From contig JAGYKU010000024.1 in the NCBI GenBank assembly GCA_018401455.1, positions 1 to 41,596 of the forward strand: a DNA stretch of 41,596 bases. The letters are read 5' to 3'. The position numbers were made by a program, and so were the translations under genes. Each line of letters begins with the position of its first letter. Positions within the stretch are counted from its first letter, which is position 1. A model generated the notes under the pieces. It was not told where the DNA came from. It did not search any database and saw nothing but the letters and a program-made list of their open reading frames with translations. Positions 16,225 to 24,068 of this stretch are shown one piece after another. The DNA comes from Flavobacteriales bacterium. Lineage in GTDB: Bacteria > Bacteroidota > Bacteroidia > Flavobacteriales_D > Parvicellaceae.

Positions 16225-17385
16225 ATGCCATTTTATCATAAATTAGGAAAAATACCTCACAAAAGACACACTGTATTCAAAAAACCAAACGGTGACTACT
16301 ATTACGAACAATTGTTTGGAACCATTGGTTTTGATGGAATGTCTTCCAATTTATATCACGAACAAAGACCTACACAGGTTAAAGAGATTTTAAGACAATA
16401 TTCTGTTGCACCTAAAATTGCTAAAGCCAATAATATTCAATCCTACAGATTGAGAGGGTTTCAGTTAAGTCCTGTTAACGACTATCTTGAAAGTAGAAAG
16501 ACAGTTTTAACCAATTCGGATTGTAATATTATACTTGCCGCTCCAAAAGATAGAACTCAAGATTATTTCTATAAGAATACTGATGCTGATGAAATGATAT
16601 TTATTCATAAAGGCACAGGAACTTTAAGAACAATGATGGGTAATTTAGACTTCAAATATGGAGATTATCTTATTGTGCCTCGTGGAATGATTTATAAAAT
16701 TGATTTTGACACAGAAGACAATCGATTGTTTATAGTAGAATCTTACAGACCTATTTATACTCCAAAAAGATACAGAAACTACTTTGGACAATTATTAGAA
16801 CATTCTCCATTTTGTGAAAGAGATATTAGAAGACCAGAAGTTTTAGAAACAAATAATGAATCAGGAGATTTTTTGATGAAAGTTAAAAAACAAAATGAAA
16901 TCATTGAAATGGTATACGCCTCTCATCCTTTCGATGTAATTGGGTATGATGGTTATAATTATCCTTATGCTTTCTCTATACACGATTTTGAACCTATAAC
17001 TGGTAGAATACATCAACCACCTCCAGTTCACCAAACGTTCGAAACAGATGCATTTGTAGTTTGTTCATTTGTCCCTAGATTATATGATTACCATCCTGAT
17101 GCAATTCCTGCACCTTACAATCATAGTAATATTGATAGTGATGAGGTTTTGTATTACGTAGATGGAGATTTTATGAGTAGAAACGATATCGAAGCAGGGC
17201 ATATTTCTTTACATCCAGCTGGAATTCCTCACGGACCACACCCAGGTGCAATGGAAAGAAGCATCGGTAAAAAAGATACGCTAGAATTGGCTGTAATGGT
17301 AGATACTTTCAAGCCTTTGATGGTGACAGAGGATGCTATGAAAATTGCTGATGAAAAATATTACCAATCTTGGTTAGATCATTAA
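16225..17385 (+). CDS. hmgA: Homogentisate 1,2-dioxygenase
   Basis: HmgA opens the ring of homogentisate to give maleylacetoacetate in tyrosine and phenylalanine degradation, using Fe2+. The 386-residue protein has the double cupin-like fold. The iron site is placed by its motifs: His300 in PYNHSN, an acidic ligand six or seven residues on (Asp306 or Glu307), and His336 in LHPAGIPHGPHPG. The ligand assignment is from memory of the human enzyme. hpd follows 133 nt downstream and supplies the substrate. Maleylacetoacetate isomerase and fumarylacetoacetase are not in the window. Confidence 0.95.
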   Translation: MPFYHKLGKIPHKRHTVFKKPNGDYYYEQLFGTIGFDGMSSNLYHEQRPTQVKEILRQYSVAPKIAKANNIQSYRLRGFQLSPVNDYLESRKTVLTNSDCNIILAAPKDRTQDYFYKNTDADEMIFIHKGTGTLRTMMGNLDFKYGDYLIVPRGMIYKIDFDTEDNRLFIVESYRPIYTPKRYRNYFGQLLEHSPFCERDIRRPEVLETNNESGDFLMKVKKQNEIIEMVYASHPFDVIGYDGYNYPYAFSIHDFEPITGRIHQPPPVHQTFETDAFVVCSFVPRLYDYHPDAIPAPYNHSNIDSDEVLYYVDGDFMSRNDIEAGHISLHPAGIPHGPHPGAMERSIGKKDTLELAVMVDTFKPLMVTEDAMKIADEKYYQSWLDH

Positions 17386-17518
17386 TAAAATTAGAATAAT
17401 GAGAGTAGATTTGTCTTTCCAAATAAGAGCTATGTGGTAATTCTTGGTTTTTTTCAAAATTATCATTAATTTTATTCAATTATTAAATGAATTTATAATC
17501 AAATCAAAATATAAAGAA

Positions 17519-18676
17519 ATGTCAGAAATAAAAAACGTAGAATACGGATTAGAAAAAATATTTGAAGGAGCTCAAGATTTCTTACCTCTATTAGGGACAG
17601 ATTATGTAGAGTTTTATGTAGGAAATGCCAAACAAGCAGCTCATTTTTATAAAACTGCTTTTGGTTTTCAATCTCATGCTTATAGAGGTTTAGAAACTGG
17701 AAGTAAAGATACAGTGTCTTATGTATTGAAACAAGACAAAATAAGATTGGTGCTCACGACTCCTTTGAGTTCAAAAAGTCCGATAAACGAACATATCGTA
17801 AAACATGGTGACGGAGTAAAAGTAGTTGCGCTTTGGGTAGAAGATGCCAAAAAATCTTGGGAAGAAACAACTTCTAGAGGCGCTAAATCATATATGGAGC
17901 CAACAGTCGAAAAAGACGAACACGGAGAAGTAGTAAGGGCTGGTATTTATACCTATGGCGAAACAGTGCATATGTTTGTAGAGCGTAAAAATTACAAAGG
18001 GAATTTTTTACCTGGTTTTGTAAAATGGGAATCTGATTATAATCCTGAACCAACAGGTCTGAAATTTATCGACCACATGGTAGGAAATGTAGGCTGGGGC
18101 GAAATGAATACTTGGGTAAAGTGGTATGAAGATGTGATGGGATTTGTAAATTTCCTTTCATTTGATGATAAACAAATTCATACTGAATATTCTGCTTTGA
18201 TGAGTAAAGTAATGAGTAATGGAAATGGAAGAATCAAATTCCCTATCAACGAACCAGCAGAAGGAAAAAAGCGTTCTCAAATTGAAGAATATTTAGACTT
18301 CTACGAAGGGTCAGGTGTTCAGCATATTGCTGTGGCAACAGATGATATCATTACTACGGTTTCTAAATTAAGAGCAAGAGGAGTTGAGTTTCTTTCTACT
18401 CCACCAGAAGAATATTACAGAGCTGTTCCTGGAAGATTAGAAGAACATAGTCATGAATTAAGAGAAGATATCGAAACTTTAAAAGGTTTAGGTATTATGA
18501 TAGATGCTGACGAAGAAGGGTATTTATTGCAAATTTTCACCAAACCAGTTGAAGACAGACCCACTTTGTTTTTTGAAATCATCCAAAGAATGGGAGCAAG
18601 AGGTTTTGGTGCTGGAAACTTCAAAGCACTTTTCGAAAGCATAGAAAGAGAACAAGAGAAACGAGGAACGTTGTAA
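17519..18676 (+). CDS. hpd: 4-hydroxyphenylpyruvate dioxygenase
   Basis: HPPD converts 4-hydroxyphenylpyruvate to homogentisate with Fe2+ and O2. ATG 17519 gives 385 residues starting MSEIKNVEYG; an upstream in-frame TTG (17444) would add a non-homologous leader and is rejected. Two vicinal-oxygen-chelate domains are visible: the first near GTDYVEFYVGNAKQAAHFYK, the second carrying the iron ligands in IDHMVGNV, VQHIAVATDD and LFFEIIQRMG. It lies between hmgA, which uses its product, and haaO. A heptad-phased hairpin array begins at the base after its stop codon. Confidence 0.97.
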   Translation: MSEIKNVEYGLEKIFEGAQDFLPLLGTDYVEFYVGNAKQAAHFYKTAFGFQSHAYRGLETGSKDTVSYVLKQDKIRLVLTTPLSSKSPINEHIVKHGDGVKVVALWVEDAKKSWEETTSRGAKSYMEPTVEKDEHGEVVRAGIYTYGETVHMFVERKNYKGNFLPGFVKWESDYNPEPTGLKFIDHMVGNVGWGEMNTWVKWYEDVMGFVNFLSFDDKQIHTEYSALMSKVMSNGNGRIKFPINEPAEGKKRSQIEEYLDFYEGSGVQHIAVATDDIITTVSKLRARGVEFLSTPPEEYYRAVPGRLEEHSHELREDIETLKGLGIMIDADEEGYLLQIFTKPVEDRPTLFFEIIQRMGARGFGAGNFKALFESIEREQEKRGTL

Positions 18677-18741
18677 CTAGATGCTAGACTCTAGATGCTA
18701 GACTTTTTTTAAGTGTCTAGTGTTTAGTATCTAGCGTCTTC
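18677..18741 (+). repeat. Hairpin-forming heptad array between hpd and haaO
   Basis: Starting at the base after the hpd stop, four units (CTAGATG, CTAGACT, CTAGATG, CTAGACT) are followed by a T-run and then four units in the opposite sense (TGTCTAG, TGTTTAG, TATCTAG, CGTCTTC). The two halves are reverse-complement versions of the unit in the array at 12484. They can pair as an imperfect stem of about 25 positions, 18 Watson-Crick and about 4 G-U in RNA, with the T-run near the loop. A second motif, GTCGT, recurs about every 15 or 8 nt after it (18770-18800). Confidence 0.75.
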
Positions 18742-18813
18742 AGAAAAATAAATTAATTAACTTAGCGGATGTCGTGAAATCGAATGTCGTTTAGTCGTTA
18801 AATCTAAAAAAAA

Positions 18814-19335
18814 ATGATAATTCCACCCATAAACTTCCAGAAATGGATAGATGAAAATAGAGATAGATTAAAACCACCAGTAGGTAATCAAATTGTATAT
18901 AAAGATACAGAGTTTATCATCATGGTAGTTGGAGGTCCTAACGCAAGAAAGGATTTTCACTATAATGAAGGAGAAGAGTTTTTCTATCAAATTGAGGGAG
19001 ACATTACACTTCCCATCATCGAAAATGGTAAAAAAAGAATCGTTGAAATCAAACAAGGTGAAATATTTTTATTGCCTGCAAGAGTTCCGCATTCACCTCA
19101 GAGATCTGCTAATACAGTTGGTCTAGTTATCGAAAGAATGAGAAAACCCGATGAACTGGATTACTGCTCATGGTATTGCGAAAATTGTGACCACGAGTTG
19201 TATAAACAACCTTTTCATTTAGGTGATATTGTAACGCAATTGCCAAAAATTCTTACAGAGTTTTATGCCAATGATAAACTGACTACTTGCGAAAAATGTG
19301 GAACTAAAATGGAAGAACCTAAACTTAAATCATAA
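18814..19335 (+). CDS. haaO: 3-hydroxyanthranilate 3,4-dioxygenase
   Basis: HaaO (NbaC) cleaves 3-hydroxyanthranilate to aminocarboxymuconate semialdehyde, the precursor of quinolinate and NAD or of further degradation. The 173-residue protein is a small cupin with the catalytic iron ligands His49, Glu55 and His93. It also has a C-terminal rubredoxin-like four-Cys site (Cys122, Cys125, Cys159, Cys162), typical of bacterial enzymes. Its stop overlaps the kmo start (TAATG), so the two are translationally coupled. Confidence 0.96.
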   Translation: MIIPPINFQKWIDENRDRLKPPVGNQIVYKDTEFIIMVVGGPNARKDFHYNEGEEFFYQIEGDITLPIIENGKKRIVEIKQGEIFLLPARVPHSPQRSANTVGLVIERMRKPDELDYCSWYCENCDHELYKQPFHLGDIVTQLPKILTEFYANDKLTTCEKCGTKMEEPKLKS

Positions 19336-20678
19336 TGAAGTCAGCAACAATAATTGGTGCAGGATTGGCAGGTTCTCTTTGGGCTGTTTATCTTGCTAAA
19401 GCAGGATATAAAGTCACTATTTTTGAAAGAAGATCTGACATTAGAAAGGCGGAAATTTCTGCAGGGAAATCCATCAACTTAGCACTTTCAACCAGAGGTT
19501 GGACCGCTATGAAGGAAGTAGGAGTTGATAAAGAAATCAAACCAATCGCAATTCCTATGTCAGGAAGGATTATGCATTCTACTTCAGGAGAATTGACGTA
19601 TCAACCTTATGGAAAAGAAGGTCAAGCGATATATTCTGTTTCGAGAGGTGGAATCAATGCCAAAATGATGGATATTGCCGAAGCTTCAGGAGATGTCGAA
19701 ATTCATTACCAACATAGATGCTTAGATGTATATTTCGAATCTGGAACTGTTCTCATTGAAAATGCGCTCACTAAAGAAACTTTCAAGCATCAATCTGATG
19801 TTGTTTTTGCTTGTGACGGTGCCTATTCAGCAGTAAGATATAATGGTTTTCAAAAATTGGATAGATTCAATTTTAGTCAGAATTTTATTGCAGATGGATA
19901 TAGAGAAATTTTATTACCAGCCAATGAAGATGGTTCTTATAAATTAGATAAAAATGCATTGCATATTTGGCCTAGAGGACGTTTTATGATGATTGCTTTA
20001 GCCAATGAAGACGGGTCATTTACTTGTACTTTATTCATGCCTTTCGAAAATAATGAGTACTCATTTGATAAATTAACGAGCAAAGAAGCGGTGGACAATT
20101 TCTTTAAAAATGTTTTTCCTGATTTTCATGAAATGATGCCAAATGTAGCGCATCAATGGGAAGATCATCCTTTGTCTTCTTTGGCAATTATGAGATGTTA
20201 TCCATGGACTCATGGTAAAGTCGCTTTGATGGGAGATGCTGCTCACGCCACTGTTCCTTTTTATGGTCAAGGAATGAATGCTTCATTGGAAGATTGTTAC
20301 GAAATGGGTAGATTGATGAAAAAACACAATGAGAATTGGGATGAAGTCTTCAAAGAATATCAAGAAATCAGAAAACCAAATGGAGATGCTTTGCAAGACT
20401 TATCGCTTTATAATTATAAAGTAATGGCTGATTTTGTTGCAGATCCTCACTTTTTATTGAAAAAGAAAATGGAATTGAGAATAAGCGAACTTTATCCAGA
20501 TAAATACTTGTCTCTTTATTCAATGGTTTCATTTAGTAACATTCCTTATGCAGAAGCTCACAAAAAAGGATTGGAGCAAGATGCCTTTATGGAAAATATT
20601 ATGGCTGAAAATGACGTGAAAGCATTAATAGATAATGGAGGAATTGATGATTTAATACATTCGATTTTTGGAAATTAA
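19335..20678 (+). CDS. kmo: Kynurenine 3-monooxygenase
   Basis: KMO is an FAD- and NADPH-dependent aromatic hydroxylase that turns kynurenine into 3-hydroxykynurenine. The 447-residue protein has the N-terminal FAD-binding GAGLAGSLWA motif, the ribityl-contact motif GDAAHATVPFYGQGMN and the following SLEDC segment. It has a C-terminal helical region as in homologs. It overlaps haaO by one base. Kynureninase, which must act between KMO and HaaO, is not visible in this window. Confidence 0.97.
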   Translation: MKSATIIGAGLAGSLWAVYLAKAGYKVTIFERRSDIRKAEISAGKSINLALSTRGWTAMKEVGVDKEIKPIAIPMSGRIMHSTSGELTYQPYGKEGQAIYSVSRGGINAKMMDIAEASGDVEIHYQHRCLDVYFESGTVLIENALTKETFKHQSDVVFACDGAYSAVRYNGFQKLDRFNFSQNFIADGYREILLPANEDGSYKLDKNALHIWPRGRFMMIALANEDGSFTCTLFMPFENNEYSFDKLTSKEAVDNFFKNVFPDFHEMMPNVAHQWEDHPLSSLAIMRCYPWTHGKVALMGDAAHATVPFYGQGMNASLEDCYEMGRLMKKHNENWDEVFKEYQEIRKPNGDALQDLSLYNYKVMADFVADPHFLLKKKMELRISELYPDKYLSLYSMVSFSNIPYAEAHKKGLEQDAFMENIMAENDVKALIDNGGIDDLIHSIFGN

Positions 20679-20684
20679 TTCAAT

Positions 20685-20735
20685 ATGAAAAACAACTACA
20701 GATTAATCAAAGAAAGAGATCCTTGGGTATTATAA
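20685..20735 (+). CDS. Possible short upstream ORF before kynA (or remnant of a longer gene)
   Basis: A 16-codon frame, MKNNYRLIKERDPWVL, begins 6 nt after the kmo stop and ends 92 nt before kynA. It contains one Trp codon. A shifted frame beyond its stop continues IIKQGIKVRNELLIESNFSF and then stops, so the region may instead be a decayed gene. It could be a leader peptide for a tryptophan-catabolic gene, but one Trp codon is weak evidence. Confidence 0.3.
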   Translation: MKNNYRLIKERDPWVL

Positions 20736-20787
20736 AACAAGGAATTAAAGTTCGAAATGAACTTTTGATTGAATCTAATTTTTCATT

Positions 20788-20809
20788 TTCTCAGAAAAAA
20801 AACTGAGAA
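20788..20809 (+). promoter_or_regulatory. Stem-loop upstream of kynA
   Basis: TTCTCAG (20788-20794) and CTGAGAA (20803-20809) are perfect 7-bp arms around eight A's, ending 18 nt before the kynA ATG. There is no T-run after it, so it does not look like a terminator. A role in kynA translation or as an operator is inferred from position. Confidence 0.45.
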
Positions 20810-20827
20810 GTATAATTAAAAAATAAA

Positions 20828-21775
20828 ATGTCACATAAAAGAGAAGAATTACTCAAAGCACTTGAAGAAAAATTCGCCAAAACAGGACAGAATTTGGATG
20901 TTCACTTGAGTGGATTGTTACACAGTACTGATATAACTTACTGGGATTATATCCAAACAGAAGCCCTTTTGAATCTCCAAATACAAAGAACCAATTTGCC
21001 TGATGAAATGGTTTTTATTGTCTATCATCAAATCAATGAATTACTTTTTAAAATGATTCTTTGGGAAATCGACCAGATTTCTAATAACGAAAACTTAACC
21101 ACTACTTTTTTCGCTGATAGATTATACAGGATAAGCAGATATTTCGATATGTTGGCAAATTCTTTTGAAGTAATGGGAGATGGAATGGAAGTTTCTCAAT
21201 ATATGAAATTCAGAGATACTTTGACTCCAGCCAGCGGATTCCAAAGTGCTCAGTATAGAATGATAGAATTTGCTTCTACAGAATTGATCAATTTGATTGA
21301 TTTTAGATTCAGAAAAACTATTGATAGAAACACACCTTACGAATACGCTTTCGAAAATTTATATTGGCAAGCAGCAGGAAAAGACTTCAAAACAGGAGAG
21401 AAATCTCCACTTTTGAATAACTTTGAAACCAAATACAAAGATTTCTTTATTGACTATATGAAAACATATAACAGTAAAAATTTATGGACAAAGTATAAAT
21501 CTTTGCCCGAAAATGAAAGAAATAATGTAAATTTGAAAAATGCTATGAGACATTATGATTTTACAGTGAATGTAAAATGGGTAATGGCACACTATCATGC
21601 TGCTGCAAAATACATCAATAGCGGTGAAGGAAGTGGAGAAGCAACTGGTGGAAGTGATTGGCAAAAGTACATGCACCCAAGATATCAAAGAAGAATTTTC
21701 TTTCCAGAATTATGGTCAGAAGAGGAACTTGAAAACTGGGGGCTAGACAACCTAGAAGGGATAAAAACATTATAG
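20828..21775 (+). CDS. kynA: Tryptophan 2,3-dioxygenase
   Basis: This heme enzyme opens the indole ring of tryptophan to N-formylkynurenine, the first step of the kynurenine pathway. The 315-residue protein has the family signature around the substrate pocket (DEMVFIVYHQINELLFKMIL) and the C-terminal heme/substrate region AHYHAAAKYI...GSGEATGGSDWQKY, where a His of AHYH should be the axial ligand. The Bacteroidota type is longer than the Xanthomonas enzyme. It is preceded by a stem-loop and a short ORF and followed after 31 nt by paaA. Confidence 0.95.
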   Translation: MSHKREELLKALEEKFAKTGQNLDVHLSGLLHSTDITYWDYIQTEALLNLQIQRTNLPDEMVFIVYHQINELLFKMILWEIDQISNNENLTTTFFADRLYRISRYFDMLANSFEVMGDGMEVSQYMKFRDTLTPASGFQSAQYRMIEFASTELINLIDFRFRKTIDRNTPYEYAFENLYWQAAGKDFKTGEKSPLLNNFETKYKDFFIDYMKTYNSKNLWTKYKSLPENERNNVNLKNAMRHYDFTVNVKWVMAHYHAAAKYINSGEGSGEATGGSDWQKYMHPRYQRRIFFPELWSEEELENWGLDNLEGIKTL

Positions 21776-21806
21776 AAATTGAATTGTTATTAAATATAAA
21801 AAAGAT

Positions 21807-22766
21807 ATGGCACACGAACTAGAAAATGAAGACCCAATAAAATTGGCAGAATTTCAAGCAAAAATCGATGCTGAAATTAAAATTGAACCCAAAGACTGGA
21901 TGCCAGAAGCATATCGTCAGAATTTGATTCGTCAGATTTCTCAACATGCACATTCAGAAGTAATCGGAATGCAACCCGAAGGAAACTGGGTTTCTCGTGC
22001 TCCTAGTTTGAGAAGCAAAAAGATTTTGATGGCGAAAATTCAAGATGAAGCGGGTCACGGTTTGTACTTGTATTGCGCAGCAGAAACTTTGGGAGTTTCT
22101 AGAGATCAGTACATTCAATGGTTGCACGAAGGTAAAGCAAAATACGCAAGTGTTTTCAACTATCCTTCTCCTACATGGGCAGATATGGGTGCAATTGGAT
22201 GGTTAGTTGATGGTGCTGCCATTGTAAATCAAGTTTCATTACAAAGAACTTCTTACGGTCCTTACGCTAGAGCGATGGTAAGAATCTGTATGGAAGAAAG
22301 TTTCCACCAAAGACAAGGTTATGAAATCATGGCGAGATTGATGGAAGGTTCTGAAGCACAAAGAAAAATGGCGCAAGATGCCTTGGATAGATGGTGGTGG
22401 CCTTCATTGATGATGTTTGGTCCTCACGATTCTGATAGTGCGCATTCATCACAATCAATGAAATGGAAAATTAAAAGAGAAAGCAACGATGATTTGCGTC
22501 AGCAGTTTATCGATAAAACCATTCCTCAAGCAGAATTGATTGGACTAAAAGTGCCAGACGAAAATGCAAAATGGAATGCTGAAACCAATCACTATGAAAC
22601 AAGCGACATCGATTGGGATGAATTCTGGAACGTGATCAAAGGAAATGGACCATGCAATAGACATAGATTGGCACACCATATCAAAGCTCACAAAGATGGA
22701 GAATGGGTGAGAGCAGCTGCACAAGCATTCGCAATGAAACAAAATAATAAATTAAAAATAGCATAA
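21807..22766 (+). CDS. paaA: 1,2-phenylacetyl-CoA epoxidase, catalytic subunit A
   Basis: PaaA is the di-iron catalytic subunit that epoxidises phenylacetyl-CoA. The 319-residue protein carries the carboxylate-bridged iron ligands: Glu51 (HSEVIGM), Glu81 and His84 (DEAGHG), and Glu164 and His167 (EESFHQ). The following [20 protein letters not shown] block is typical. paaB and paaC follow, but no paaD or paaE is next to them. A heptad repeat array fills the 85-bp gap to paaB. Confidence 0.97.
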   Translation: MAHELENEDPIKLAEFQAKIDAEIKIEPKDWMPEAYRQNLIRQISQHAHSEVIGMQPEGNWVSRAPSLRSKKILMAKIQDEAGHGLYLYCAAETLGVSRDQYIQWLHEGKAKYASVFNYPSPTWADMGAIGWLVDGAAIVNQVSLQRTSYGPYARAMVRICMEESFHQRQGYEIMARLMEGSEAQRKMAQDALDRWWWPSLMMFGPHDSDSAHSSQSMKWKIKRESNDDLRQQFIDKTIPQAELIGLKVPDENAKWNAETNHYETSDIDWDEFWNVIKGNGPCNRHRLAHHIKAHKDGEWVRAAAQAFAMKQNNKLKIA

Positions 22767-22774
22767 AATAACTG

Positions 22775-22844
22775 GTTCGTGGTTTGAAGTTTATAGTTTG
22801 AGGTTACTTGAACATCAAACATCAAACATCGAACATCAAACATC
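22775..22844 (+). repeat. Ten-unit heptad array folding into a hairpin in the paaA-paaB gap
   Basis: Ten 7-nt units run in phase: GTTCGTG, GTTTGAA, GTTTATA, GTTTGAG, GTTACTT, then GAACATC, AAACATC, AAACATC, GAACATC, AAACATC. The first half is roughly the reverse complement of the second. Pairing 22782-22805 with 22818-22841 gives 18 Watson-Crick pairs of 24. The array starts 9 nt after the paaA stop and ends 7 nt before the paaB ATG, so it occupies paaB's ribosome-binding region. Confidence 0.8.
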
Positions 22845-22851
22845 TACTACA

Positions 22852-23139
22852 ATGGAAGACAATCAAGGAACACTTTGGGAAGTATTTATCCAGCCTAAGG
22901 CAGGAAGACCATACAAGCACGCTGGAAGTTTGCATGCTTATGACAAATCTATGGCTATGGAAGCTGCTAGAGACTTATACACTAGAAGAGGTGAAGGATC
23001 AGCTTTATGGCTTGTAAAAGCAGAAGATATTGTAGCAAGTCAACCAGAGGATATGGAAGCATTTTTCGATCCCGCTAACGATAAAGCATATAGACACCCA
23101 ACTTTCTACACGATGCCTGAAGGTTCAAAACATATTTAA
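22852..23139 (+). CDS. paaB: 1,2-phenylacetyl-CoA epoxidase subunit B
   Basis: PaaB is a small non-catalytic subunit of the phenylacetyl-CoA epoxidase complex. ATG 22852 gives a 95-residue protein with family blocks LWEVFIQPKAGRPYKHAGSL, YDKSMAMEAARDLYTRRGEG and FDPANDKAYRHPTFY. An upstream in-frame TTG at 22798 is rejected because the extra 18 residues are translated repeat sequence. paaC follows after 12 nt. Confidence 0.96.
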   Translation: MEDNQGTLWEVFIQPKAGRPYKHAGSLHAYDKSMAMEAARDLYTRRGEGSALWLVKAEDIVASQPEDMEAFFDPANDKAYRHPTFYTMPEGSKHI

Positions 23140-23151
23140 GTTTAAAGTACT

Positions 23152-23904
23152 ATGAATACAGATTTATACAAATACACACTTCGTTTGGCCGACAACAGTT
23201 TGATTTTGGGTCATAGACTTTCAGAATACATTAGTTGTGGACCTTTCTTAGAAGAAGATTTAGCCTTGACAAATACTGGCTTGGATCTTCTCGGACAAGC
23301 AGAGGCATTACTTAAATATGCTGCTGAGCAAAACGGAACTGTTGACGAAGACTATCTTGCTTTTGGCAGAGAAGAATACGAATATGCTAATTTTCATTTG
23401 GTGGAATATCCAAATGAAGATTACGGATATTTGATTACAAGACAATTTTTAATGGACGTCTTTAATGTCGTAAATTACACTTTGCTTAAAGATTCCAAAG
23501 ACGCTATGATAGCTTCCATTGCTGCAAAATCGCTGAAAGAAGTAACGTATCATTTGAGAAGAAGCAGCGAATGGATGATTCGTTTGGGTGATGGTACTCA
23601 AGAAAGTCATGACAAAATTCAAGAATGTGTCAATCATCTTTGGATGTACACAGACGAAATGTTCGACTTAGATGAGGTGCATGAAAGATTACAAAAAGAA
23701 GGAATTGCTTCAGATTTGAGTGTTATTAAAAAACAATGGCACGCCAAAGTCGATGAAGTTTTCGAAATTGCAACCATCATAAAACCTGAATTACCTAAGT
23801 ATTCTCTAGTTTACGGAAAAGACGGTGGGCACACAGATTTTATGGGATACCTTTTGGCTGAAATGCAATTTTTGAAAAATAGATTTCCAAAAGAGGTGTG
23901 GTAA
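23152..23904 (+). CDS. paaC: 1,2-phenylacetyl-CoA epoxidase structural subunit C
   Basis: PaaC is the ferritin-fold partner of PaaA and stabilises it without forming its own working di-iron site. The 250-residue protein shows the expected ferritin-like blocks: LALTNTGLDLLGQAEALLKY, REEYEYANFHLVEYPNEDYG, VTYHLRRSSEWMIRLGDGT, and the C-terminal GGHTDFMGYLLAEMQFL. In most clusters paaD and paaE come next. Here the next gene is nth after 164 bp that include a heptad array. Confidence 0.95.
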   Translation: MNTDLYKYTLRLADNSLILGHRLSEYISCGPFLEEDLALTNTGLDLLGQAEALLKYAAEQNGTVDEDYLAFGREEYEYANFHLVEYPNEDYGYLITRQFLMDVFNVVNYTLLKDSKDAMIASIAAKSLKEVTYHLRRSSEWMIRLGDGTQESHDKIQECVNHLWMYTDEMFDLDEVHERLQKEGIASDLSVIKKQWHAKVDEVFEIATIIKPELPKYSLVYGKDGGHTDFMGYLLAEMQFLKNRFPKEVW

Positions 23905-23912
23905 GTATTATA

Positions 23913-23970
23913 GTTTGGGGTTCGTTGTTTGTAGTTCTTAGTTTGGTGTTTGTTCGACAAACTTCAAATT
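23913..23970 (+). repeat. Heptad array and hairpin downstream of paaC
   Basis: Six 7-nt units (GTTTGGG, GTTCGTT, GTTTGTA, GTTCTTA, GTTTGGT, GTTTGTT) begin 9 nt after the paaC stop. They run into CGACAAA and CTTCAAA. GTTTGT-TCG-ACAAAC is a perfect 6-bp stem. It extends to about 14 positions (23940-23953 with 23957-23970; 11 Watson-Crick, 2 G-U). The unit resembles the one in the paaA-paaB gap. Confidence 0.7.
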
Positions 23971-24068
23971 CGTTTATTGTTAGTCTGACTTTTTTTTAAA
24001 GCAGATAAAAATGAAACTATTTTCTTAAACTAATTACTAATAGCCAATCACTAACTACTAAAAAAATA

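Noticed and set aside
17444-17518. N-terminal extension of hpd
   Set aside because: The extra residues are AT-rich translated leader; MSEIKNVEYG at 17519 fits the family.
22798-23017. paaB starting in the repeat array, and an overlapping frame at 22808-23017
   Set aside because: Both translate the heptad repeat; the PaaB family start is at 22852.
23945-23965. tRNA T-loop-like GTTCGA
   Set aside because: No acceptor, D or anticodon arms surround it; it is part of a heptad array.
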